64,000 bases of DNA, from NCBI GenBank assembly GCA_019639135.1, contig JAHBSL010000015.1, positions 1 to 64,000 on the forward strand. Direction: 5' to 3'. This stretch comes from Acidobacteriota bacterium (GTDB lineage Bacteria; Acidobacteriota; Blastocatellia; Pyrinomonadales; Pyrinomonadaceae). The notes under the pieces were generated by a model. That model searched no databases. It was not told the DNA's origin and saw only the letters and a list, made by a program, of their open reading frames with translations. Of this stretch, positions 58,264 through 64,000 are shown one piece after another; positions within the stretch are counted from its first letter, which is position 1; each line of letters opens with the position of its first letter. Made by a program: the position numbers and the translations under genes.

Positions 58264-60024
58264 TCATCGTGGGTTCCAAATGTTCAAAGCGATACAACGT
58301 TCTAACGTGCGGGCAAGCTTTGGATTGAGCGATTTTAACGTTGTGAGGTAGTTGCGAGCTAAATCAAGCTCGCCTAGCCTGACCGAAAGCAGACCGGCTT
58401 GGAAGATCGCGGCCGTATTCAACGGTTTCAGGGACAGCGACCGCTGGTACATTTCCAATGCCTCGCGTCGCCTGCCGCTCTCACGCAAAAGGTCCGCAAG
58501 CCCCTTCATTATATCTGGCGTATCCGCCTTGCCGGCTATTACTTTCTTATATTCTTCGATCGCTTCGTCAATCCTTCCAAGTTTGCGATACTCTCCGGCG
58601 AGACCAAGATGTGCGGCCAGATTCTCCTTTTTTGCTAGCGATTTTTTGTAGGCCTCGATCGACCTTAAGACATCACCACCCTCCGTATAGATAATGCCGA
58701 TGTAGTGATAGATCTGTGGATCGTCTGGATCGAGTTCGTAGATCCTCTGGATATATCGTTCAGCATCGCCTAAACGATTCGCGTAGCCGAGTGCGGAAGC
58801 GAGATAAAGCAATTTGTCTACATCTTTCGGGAAATTCTCGATCGCAACGATCATTTCTGGGAGTCGCTGAATGATCCTCTGGCGGTTTTGCGAAACCTCA
58901 AGGAACATTTCGTAACCCTCGTTACCTGGGTTCAGCTTGACGTTCCGTTCGTGATACTCGATCGCTTTATCAAATTCGGCGAGAGCCGCATGAGCGGAGC
59001 CAAGCTGCATAAGGATATCCGGATTATCCGGATCGTTCGCTAGTGCTTGTTCGAGAACCGCCTTCGCCTCCGAGTACAGGCGAAGCGACGACAAACTCAC
59101 TCCTAACTGGTACAAGACCGCCAAACGGTTCGGTTCTTGTGCGGCCAAGGGGCGGAGAATTTGTACAACCGCTTCATGTCGTCCCAGAACGGAGCTACTC
59201 ATCGCTGTAAGCAACTTCGCGGTCGTTTCTCTAGTATCGTAGGTGTTGACGCGTGAGAATGCCTCGATAGCTTCTTTGTGTTCGCCGAGCTCAAACAAGA
59301 TCAGCCCCATCGCGAAGTTGGCATGCGGATCGACTGGCCCTAAAGCGAGAGCACGCCTCGCAGACGCAAGAGCCTCAGGGTCACGACCAAGATTCAACAG
59401 CACTTCAGCCAAAACGCCGTGATGCCTCGCCCTTTCTGGCTCAAGCGTCGTCAATGTCTGAAGAATGTTCACCGCAGTCTGGAAGTTCTTGCGGAATACA
59501 TAGTAATCTGCGGCGACAGTAAGCAGTAATGTACTGGTTCGGAAGCGATCGACGGCGATGCCGATCGTTCGTTCGGTCTCGTCATCCATTCTTCCGGCCG
59601 CACCAAGGGCGTCGATGCGGGCCGCATGGATTCGATCGGAGTCGGGGGCTAACTCTACCGCTTCATCGCAGGCTTCGATAGCTTCGGCGTGTTTGCGCTG
59701 AACGCTAAGTGCCGTACATAGATTCGCAAGGAACTCTGCATTGTTTGGAGCAAGCCTGACCGCCCTTCGAAAGGCAGTTTCGGCTTCCACAGGCCGCTGA
59801 AGCTTAAGATTAAGCGTCCCGATATTTGCAAAGGTCGCGGGCTCCTTGTCGTCCAACCTCGCGCTTCGCTCAAAGCTTGCAAGGGCTTCTTCTAGGTTAT
59901 TGAGACGCAGAAGCCTTATACCTTCTTGAAAATGCCATTGTGGGGTATTAGGTTGGTTCGATTGTCCTGGGACGCACAAAACAAGTACGATTATGGAGGC
60001 GAGCAGAAACGCGGGTTTGACCAT
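58264..60024 (-). CDS. Secreted TPR-repeat protein
   Basis: A 586-residue protein with a signal peptide (FLLASIIVLVLCVPGQSNQ) followed by at least twelve TPR units (e.g. QFQEGIRLLRLNNLEEALAS is read as WHFQEGIRLLRLNNLEEALA; AETAFRRAVRLAPNNAEFLA; EAYKKSLAKKENLAAHLGLA). The tandem helical pairs make a superhelical scaffold for protein contacts in the periplasm or at the outer membrane. No catalytic domain. It is downstream of the 60126 gene and the methyltransferase follows on the same strand after 50 bp. Confidence 0.9.
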   Translation of the reverse strand: MVKPAFLLASIIVLVLCVPGQSNQPNTPQWHFQEGIRLLRLNNLEEALASFERSARLDDKEPATFANIGTLNLKLQRPVEAETAFRRAVRLAPNNAEFLANLCTALSVQRKHAEAIEACDEAVELAPDSDRIHAARIDALGAAGRMDDETERTIGIAVDRFRTSTLLLTVAADYYVFRKNFQTAVNILQTLTTLEPERARHHGVLAEVLLNLGRDPEALASARRALALGPVDPHANFAMGLILFELGEHKEAIEAFSRVNTYDTRETTAKLLTAMSSSVLGRHEAVVQILRPLAAQEPNRLAVLYQLGVSLSSLRLYSEAKAVLEQALANDPDNPDILMQLGSAHAALAEFDKAIEYHERNVKLNPGNEGYEMFLEVSQNRQRIIQRLPEMIVAIENFPKDVDKLLYLASALGYANRLGDAERYIQRIYELDPDDPQIYHYIGIIYTEGGDVLRSIEAYKKSLAKKENLAAHLGLAGEYRKLGRIDEAIEEYKKVIAGKADTPDIMKGLADLLRESGRRREALEMYQRSLSLKPLNTAAIFQAGLLSVRLGELDLARNYLTTLKSLNPKLARTLERCIALNIWNPR

Positions 60025-60125
60025 CTGGGAAAATCTCTCCTTCGGATTTACTAAATCCCACGATTATACCCTATATGGCAATTCCCGACGTAGGTTTTTC
60101 TTTACGGCGTTTCGACGGGGGAATC

Positions 60126-60773
60126 CTACTTTAGCACAAGCCCAAGGAGTTCGCTGGCACGCGGGCCTTGGTTGCCGTCGGGCGTGAGGCCGTAGCTTTC
60201 GCTTAGGCGGCGATGGATGCCCTCAAGGTCAAGGAAACACGGGCCTGCGTCGCCCTCGCGGCCGAGGATCATCAGGTGCAGGCCCTCGTGAAGATATTCT
60301 TCCCGGTCGATGCAGAGCATATACTCGCCCGAGGTCCGGTGTGCCTCAAGCTCGAGCTCATAAAGCGTCGGGTCAAATATTGAGAGCGGGTTGACGTCTG
60401 CCTTTGAAAAGCTCTCGATGGTGCGGGCAAAATCGTATGCGTGGCGGCCCTCGTGAACGAACGTGCCCTCGCAGCCGCGTTGGCCGCCCGTATCGATCGT
60501 CTCCTTGGCGATGGCGATATAGACCTCGCCAAAGGCCTCGCGAAGTCCGAGCCGCTCGTCCGCGATCTTCTCATTCGTTGCCGCAGGGTCGATCAAGCCG
60601 GTGATGCCCGAGGCATTGATCTCGGCCACCGGCTTTACCCGAACCGTCATCTCCGAGCCGAGAATGTGGCGGACGATCACCTTCTGCTCGTCCGTTCCCC
60701 GCTCGGCAATCGTCGAAAGAGCTTCCTCGACCGATCTGCGGTACTTCCTGTCAATACCGTTGTCGAATTTCAT
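60126..60773 (-). CDS. Putative zinc metalloprotease-like protein (HEGRH motif)
   Basis: A 215-residue protein without signal peptide. It holds an HExxH-type motif, CEGTFVHEGRHAYDFARTIE (His107, Glu108, His111), followed about 27-30 residues later by acidic residues in LYELELEAHRTSGEYML, which could supply the third zinc ligand. The upstream strand region (TVRVKPVAEINASGITGLID) and the helix-rich C-terminus fit a gluzincin-like fold but no named family. Substrate and activity are unknown. It is a single minus-strand gene between the TPR gene and a small four-helix-bundle gene. Confidence 0.65.
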   Translation of the reverse strand: MKFDNGIDRKYRRSVEEALSTIAERGTDEQKVIVRHILGSEMTVRVKPVAEINASGITGLIDPAATNEKIADERLGLREAFGEVYIAIAKETIDTGGQRGCEGTFVHEGRHAYDFARTIESFSKADVNPLSIFDPTLYELELEAHRTSGEYMLCIDREEYLHEGLHLMILGREGDAGPCFLDLEGIHRRLSESYGLTPDGNQGPRASELLGLVLK

Positions 60774-60845
60774 GGATCCTGACCAAGTGAATAGAGAATA
60801 GAAAATCGTGAATAGCGGATCGACAGGTACTGTTCCTGGCGAAGG

Positions 60846-61208
60846 TCATTTAGCCTTCGATCGAACGTGGTTTATTAGTCCACTCAACATCCGCCCAAGC
60901 TCATCAAATCGAGGCCTGATATCGCTGTAAGATTTCTCCGAAATGTAACCCAAGCGAACTGCAATCAAGAGTTGGGTTGAAGCTTCACTTGCTGAACCCT
61001 GCGAATTTGAGAGGAAATATAGGAACTCCTTGTCAAACGTCCAAGCAGCTCCCTCGGGAATATTCGATGGTATGGACACTGCCGCTCGACGAAGTTGCGA
61101 TGTTAGTCCAAATCGCTCATCAGTGGGAAATTTCTCGGTCAGCTGATAGATCTCAACGACAAGGTCTGCGCCCCTCTTCCAGACTTCCAAATTCTCGTGA
61201 GTTCTCAT
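60846..61208 (-). CDS. Four-helix-bundle protein (S23-type)
   Basis: A 120-residue protein: MRTHENLEVWKRGADLVVEI, TEKFPTDERFGLTSQLRRAA, SIPSNIPEGAAWTFDKEFLY, FLSNSQGSASEASTQLLIAV, then YISEKSYSDIRPRFDELGRM. This is the S23/bL-type four-helix bundle originally found in rRNA intervening sequences, now common as free-standing genes. SIPSNIPEGAA is the conserved hairpin. The function is unclear; it may bind RNA. No rRNA gene is nearby. Confidence 0.93.
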   Translation of the reverse strand: MRTHENLEVWKRGADLVVEIYQLTEKFPTDERFGLTSQLRRAAVSIPSNIPEGAAWTFDKEFLYFLSNSQGSASEASTQLLIAVRLGYISEKSYSDIRPRFDELGRMLSGLINHVRSKAK

Positions 61209-61260
61209 ACTTGGTACAGTAACCCCTTCAGAACGATGGGGAGAATTTCGATGACCACCT

Positions 61261-61290
61261 ATTTTCTATTCACTATTCACTATTCTCCTA
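61261..61290. repeat. CTATTCACTATTCAC microsatellite-like stretch
   Basis: Runs of TCTATTCAC and CTATTCAC follow the small gene's 5' end. Related GTGAATAG runs lie at 60786-60812 and 63369-63464, all intergenic, as seen often in this genome type. Confidence 0.5.
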
Positions 61291-61311
61291 CCACAACCTC
61301 GGACAATGAAT

Positions 61312-62304
61312 TCACACTCGTCCAAAGCCGCACCAGCTATTGCTATTGTGCCAGATTATCTCGACGTCCTGGGCCTTAACGTCATTCCACCAATCCTCGA
61401 ATTCCTCTTTCGAGATATAGAACGCCGTCGGGGCGACGAGGTGGTCGAAGACGATGTTGTGCTGTTCGCGCCAACCGAATGTGCCGAGGTGATTGAGGTA
61501 ATCGTTGTAGAAGAGCTTTTTCGCGACCGGCTTCGCCGCGATATTCGCGGGGCGATAGACGAGTTTCGTTGTCAGAAAAAGCGAGAGCGTCGGCAGCTTT
61601 GAAAGCTGATAAAGCACCGGCTGCGACATCTTTGAGGTAAAGCCCTCGCGGATCGGGTTGACGTATTTCGTGATCCACTCGTTGTTCTCGGCACCATAGA
61701 CCCAGGCCGAGATATGCCCGCCTTTCTGCACTTTTGAGGCGAGCGAAAGGAATGCCTTTTTCGGGTCGGGCGTGTGATGAAGCACGCCAACGCTGAAGGC
61801 GTAATCGAACGCCCGCTTGAGCGGCAGCTTAAAAATGTCGCACTGAATAATGTGGGCGTTCGGCAGGTCTCGCGTTAGAGCAAATGCGGATTCGACGCCA
61901 TCGCCGAGGTCGATGCCGACCACCTCTTTCGCTCCCCACTGAGCGGCGAGCTTCGTGTGCCGGCCCTTGCCGCAGCCGCCCTCAAGGACGACCTTGCCTA
62001 CAAAGAACTCCGGCTTTACCGGCTGCAACCAGCCGAGGAATTGCTCGTTATATTTCGGGTCTTCCTGCGTAAAATGCGTCCACTGCCAACCGAAATTTTC
62101 GGCCGTCTCTGCCTTGTCCGCCTCGATCTTACCGAGATCTGCAAAGCGCGGAACACCGCGGACGACCTTATATTCGCGGTCGCACTTCTTGCAGGTCAGA
62201 ACACCTTCGATTATCTCTTTGCCTTCATAGGTGCTGACATACGCCAGCAAAATGTCACCGCCGCATGTCGGGCAGGCGAGAAGGTCTAATAGTTTTTCTT
62301 TCAC
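61312..62304 (-). CDS. SAM-dependent methyltransferase with N-terminal zinc ribbon (Trm112-like)
   Basis: A 330-residue protein. Residues 5-45 form a Trm112/zinc-ribbon domain with Cys11, Cys14, Cys38 and Cys41 (LACPTCGGDILL, LTCKKCDREYK). The methyltransferase motif I is KVVLEGGCGKGRHTKLAAQW, followed by VVGIDLGDGVESAFALTRDL and VGVLHHTPDPKKAFLSLASK. The C-terminal region (ITKYVNPIREGFTSKMSQPV) is characteristic of methyltransferases near surface-polysaccharide or tetracycline-like genes; acceptor unknown. It starts with GTG that overlaps the MazF stop (GTGA), so it is translationally coupled to the toxin module. Confidence 0.88.
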   Translation of the reverse strand: MKEKLLDLLACPTCGGDILLAYVSTYEGKEIIEGVLTCKKCDREYKVVRGVPRFADLGKIEADKAETAENFGWQWTHFTQEDPKYNEQFLGWLQPVKPEFFVGKVVLEGGCGKGRHTKLAAQWGAKEVVGIDLGDGVESAFALTRDLPNAHIIQCDIFKLPLKRAFDYAFSVGVLHHTPDPKKAFLSLASKVQKGGHISAWVYGAENNEWITKYVNPIREGFTSKMSQPVLYQLSKLPTLSLFLTTKLVYRPANIAAKPVAKKLFYNDYLNHLGTFGWREQHNIVFDHLVAPTAFYISKEEFEDWWNDVKAQDVEIIWHNSNSWCGFGRV

Positions 62305-62645
62305 AATTCAAGACAATACCGGACGGCACTTTCTACCTTGTTCATCATCTCTTCCGGTAGTTTTCCGGCGGGGGCATCAGGAAATCTGCGATGGTCGATC
62401 GCACGAATTTGAAAGCACAAAAACACGGTTTCGATCGGGAGGCCGCTATCCATTGAAGAAACTCTCACATTTGTAGGAAAGTCGCGCTTTATGTTCTCGC
62501 CTTTCGTTCCAAAGACTACAGTTACAACAAGCGGCAGTTGATTTATTCGGTCAGAAGACAAAACCAATATGGGACGTTGAACTGCCTGCTCACGGCCTTT
62601 TGTTGGATTGAGGTCAACAAAATAAATCTGGCCACGTTCGATCAT
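62301..62645 (-). CDS. mazF: MazF/PemK-type toxin
   Basis: A 114-residue endoribonuclease toxin. MIERGQIYFVDLNPTKGREQ, QRPILVLSSDRINQLPLVVT and VRVSSMDSGLPIETVFLCFQ match the MazF/PemK fold: the strand pair around PI-LVLSSD and the catalytic Arg/Thr region. MazF cleaves mRNA at short sequences. The ATG (62645) overlaps the stop of the antitoxin frame (ATGA). The antitoxin frame has an in-frame TAG, yet the toxin is intact. Confidence 0.92.
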   Translation of the reverse strand: MIERGQIYFVDLNPTKGREQAVQRPILVLSSDRINQLPLVVTVVFGTKGENIKRDFPTNVRVSSMDSGLPIETVFLCFQIRAIDHRRFPDAPAGKLPEEMMNKVESAVRYCLEL

Positions 62646-62875
62646 TTCGCTAGTCCGTCCAGTTCCGTAAAACTAAAATCGTCCTCGATTTCTTTCAGTT
62701 CATGCCGGATGTCAGGGTCGGATGCCATTTCAGCCAACTGTTTCTGCGTTTCTTCCTCCTGCCGCTTTCGCAAGGTCTCCTAAACACGTGAAATGAGACG
62801 AAGTTGCTCTTTCTCCGGTAGCGCAAATATATTCCTTTCAATTTCTGCAATATTGGTTGCGTTCACAATATTCAT
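62642..62875 (-). pseudogene. Antitoxin gene of the MazF module, interrupted by an in-frame TAG
   Basis: From the ATG at 62875 the frame encodes MNIVNATNIAEIERNIFALP and EKEQLRLISRV, then TAG (62780-62782), then continues in frame ETLRKRQEEETQKQLAEMAS, DPDIRHELKEIEDDFSFTEL, DGLAK to a TGA that overlaps the mazF start. The whole is 77 codons, a normal antitoxin length, and LISRV-L-ETLRKRQ would be continuous if TAG were TTG. An AGGAG lies 3 bp before a TTG after the stop, so a 43-residue C-terminal peptide could still be made. A sequencing error cannot be excluded. Confidence 0.75.
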
Positions 62876-62879
62876 TACC

Positions 62880-63368
62880 CTATTTTACCTTATCCGTGAC
62901 CGATTTGAACGCTGAAAACTCGCGATGCGGGAACGGCTGACGCCAGTTGAACTCGAATTCGTCCGTTTCGCGGTCTTCGTAGAGACGGTCGAAAGTTTCG
63001 CCGAAGGCCCTGACTATCTCTGCGGTCGGACCGGTGTACGAATAGACCAGCTCACGTTCGGCGGCGTCGCGTTCGTCGGTCGGATACTGATAGATCTCAA
63101 TGGTCAGATCATCGCCGCTCCGCAGGAAATGAAAATCGAATTCCTCGGGGTCGCGGTTCCATTTTAAGATGTGCTCGCTTGAATCGACACCCTCGCTACC
63201 GGTCGGGTTTCCGCCTTCGGAGGCGATCGCCGTCAGGATCCGCATTAAATCGGACAGAGCCGTCTCATGCGGCGAATGGGCGGTCGTCGTGTGAAATTCG
63301 TTCACACCATCGCTGAATCCTATCGACATCCATCCGCACTGCGGGCTGTTGAAGCTGATCTCTAGCAT
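62880..63368 (-). CDS. Hypothetical protein, conserved-looking
   Basis: A 162-residue protein. The ATG at 63368 (MLEISFNSPQCGWMSIGFSD) was preferred because the upstream extension is made of repeat-derived residues. It alternates strands and helices: FHTTTAHSPHETALSDLMRI, ILKWNRDPEEFDFHFLRSGD, LTIEIYQYPTDERDAAEREL, ETFDRLYEDRETDEFEFNWR. The fold looks like a small alpha/beta protein without signal. No family is recognised. Its stop lies 4 bp ahead of the antitoxin frame, so they may be one transcript. Confidence 0.75.
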   Translation of the reverse strand: MLEISFNSPQCGWMSIGFSDGVNEFHTTTAHSPHETALSDLMRILTAIASEGGNPTGSEGVDSSEHILKWNRDPEEFDFHFLRSGDDLTIEIYQYPTDERDAAERELVYSYTGPTAEIVRAFGETFDRLYEDRETDEFEFNWRQPFPHREFSAFKSVTDKVK

Positions 63369-63464
63369 CGTGAGTAAATAGTAAATCGTGAATCGTGAAT
63401 AGTAAATCGCAGGTCGGAGCACAGCCTTTTTACTATTTACTATTTACGATTTACTATTCACTAA
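63369..63464. repeat. GTAAATCGTGAATAGT / ACTATTTACTATTTACG microsatellite
   Basis: Alternating units of GTGAATAGTAAATCG on the left and TACTATTTACTATTTACGA on the right, the two being inverted. It separates the hypothetical gene and thyA. Confidence 0.6.
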
Positions 63465-64000
63465 ATGCACCAGTATCAAGATCTGTTAAGGCATGTTTTG
63501 GCGAACGGGACGAAGCACGAGGACCGAACGGGCGTCGGTACCATTTCGGCGTTCGGATACCAAACGCGGTTCGATCTGCGTGCGGGTTTCCCGATAGTGA
63601 CAACCAAACGTGTGCCGTTTCGCTGGGTCGCCGAAGAGCTTTTCTGGTTTCTGAGCGGTTCGACCGATGAGGCCGATCTGCGGGCGCGCGGCGTCGATAT
63701 CTGGCAGGAATGGGCGACCGCCGAACAGACGGCGAGATTTGGCAGAGAAGAAAATGATCTCGGGCCGGTTTACGGATATCTGTGGCGTTCGTTCGGCGGT
63801 GATTATCCGCAGATGAACGGCGTTGACCAGATCGCTAGGCTGATCCGCGAGATCGAAACGAACCCGAATTCCCGCCGCCTGATCGTGACGGGCTGGAATC
63901 CCGAGACTTGCGACGAAGTTGCCTTGCCGCCTTGCCACACGCTTTTTCAATTCAAGATCGACGGCGGGCGGACGCTGCACTGCCAGCTTTACCAACGTTC
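63465..64000 (+). CDS. thyA: Thymidylate synthase, N-terminal part (runs off the right edge)
   Basis: The open frame starts [20 protein letters not shown], followed by [20 protein letters not shown], the conserved [20 protein letters not shown], and [20 protein letters not shown]. The nucleophile Cys157 is in [15 protein letters not shown]. The enzyme methylates dUMP to dTMP with methylene-THF. It is cut by the window edge after about 178 codons; the family length is about 264. The insert between about 80 and 100 ([18 protein letters not shown]) is typical of the long-loop ThyA type. It is preceded by repeat DNA that may hold its promoter. Confidence 0.96.
   Translation, partial: MHQYQDLLRHVLANGTKHEDRTGVGTISAFGYQTRFDLRAGFPIVTTKRVPFRWVAEELFWFLSGSTDEADLRARGVDIWQEWATAEQTARFGREENDLGPVYGYLWRSFGGDYPQMNGVDQIARLIREIETNPNSRRLIVTGWNPETCDEVALPPCHTLFQFKIDGGRTLHCQLYQR

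Overview
The window reads as chromosome of a Gram-negative, aerobic, heterotrophic bacterium, most likely an Acidobacteriota member of the Blastocatellia/Pyrinomonadaceae type. This is inferred from gene content: an LPS heptose epimerase (hldD), an outer-membrane barrel, CadC-like winged-helix/TPR regulators, many secreted BNR, HAF and TolB-type propeller proteins, a membrane pyrophosphatase, and heavy intergenic repeat load. There are no rRNA or tRNA genes, no CRISPR array and no recognisable prophage. A thymidylate synthase is cut by the right edge and a secreted protein by the left edge.

Layout. 0-5.5 kb: a tightly overlapping minus-strand set (BNR propeller, MoaD/ThiS-like, ASCH protein), a HerA-like DUF853 ATPase, a YdeI-like protein and a four-helix-bundle pseudogene. 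5.6-14.4 kb: housekeeping genes (GNAT, hppA, carA, lepB, class V aminotransferase, an ECF-type sigma factor). 14.4-19.1 kb: an AT-rich accessory block of secreted proteins lying between an intact sigma gene and a duplicated sigma 3' end, followed by a dead IS1595-family element. 19.2-22.4 kb: a VapBC-type module and a CadC/TPR regulator. 22.6-31.2 kb: a divergent six-gene plus-strand set for surface or secreted proteins, including a fibre-like protein ending in an S74 self-cleaving chaperone domain, a TolB/WD40-type propeller and a BNR-repeat protein. 32-37.4 kb: a HAF-repeat/fibronectin secreted protein, a deoxyhypusine-synthase-family enzyme, and a second AT-rich secreted-protein locus. 37.5-45 kb: a heptad-coding minisatellite, FMO and SDR oxidoreductases, hldD, ribF, VapBC and UbiB/ABC1. 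45-47.6 kb: an AbrB-PIN-SMI1-like set, a CBM9-like protein, and a RAYT transposase inside nested inverted hairpins. 47.6-64 kb: a nickel/cobalt transporter, SDR, methyltransferases, tatA, proline iminopeptidase, asnB, RelE-type toxin-antitoxin, GT2, asparaginase, HIT, TPR, a MazEF module with a disrupted antitoxin, and thyA.

The most notable feature is the repeat ecology. A family of 112-143 bp palindromic elements, each end folding into a GCGGACA/TGTCCGC hairpin, occurs three times. One copy sits in frame inside asnB and adds about 38 residues. A second short palindrome (CCGGCTTYAGCCGG) sits in frame inside a methyltransferase. A RAYT gene is bounded by its own inverted hairpin pair. Several genes (four-helix-bundle protein, transposase, mazE-like antitoxin) carry a single in-frame nonsense codon, which suggests recent decay. 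Five toxin-antitoxin modules lie in the window.
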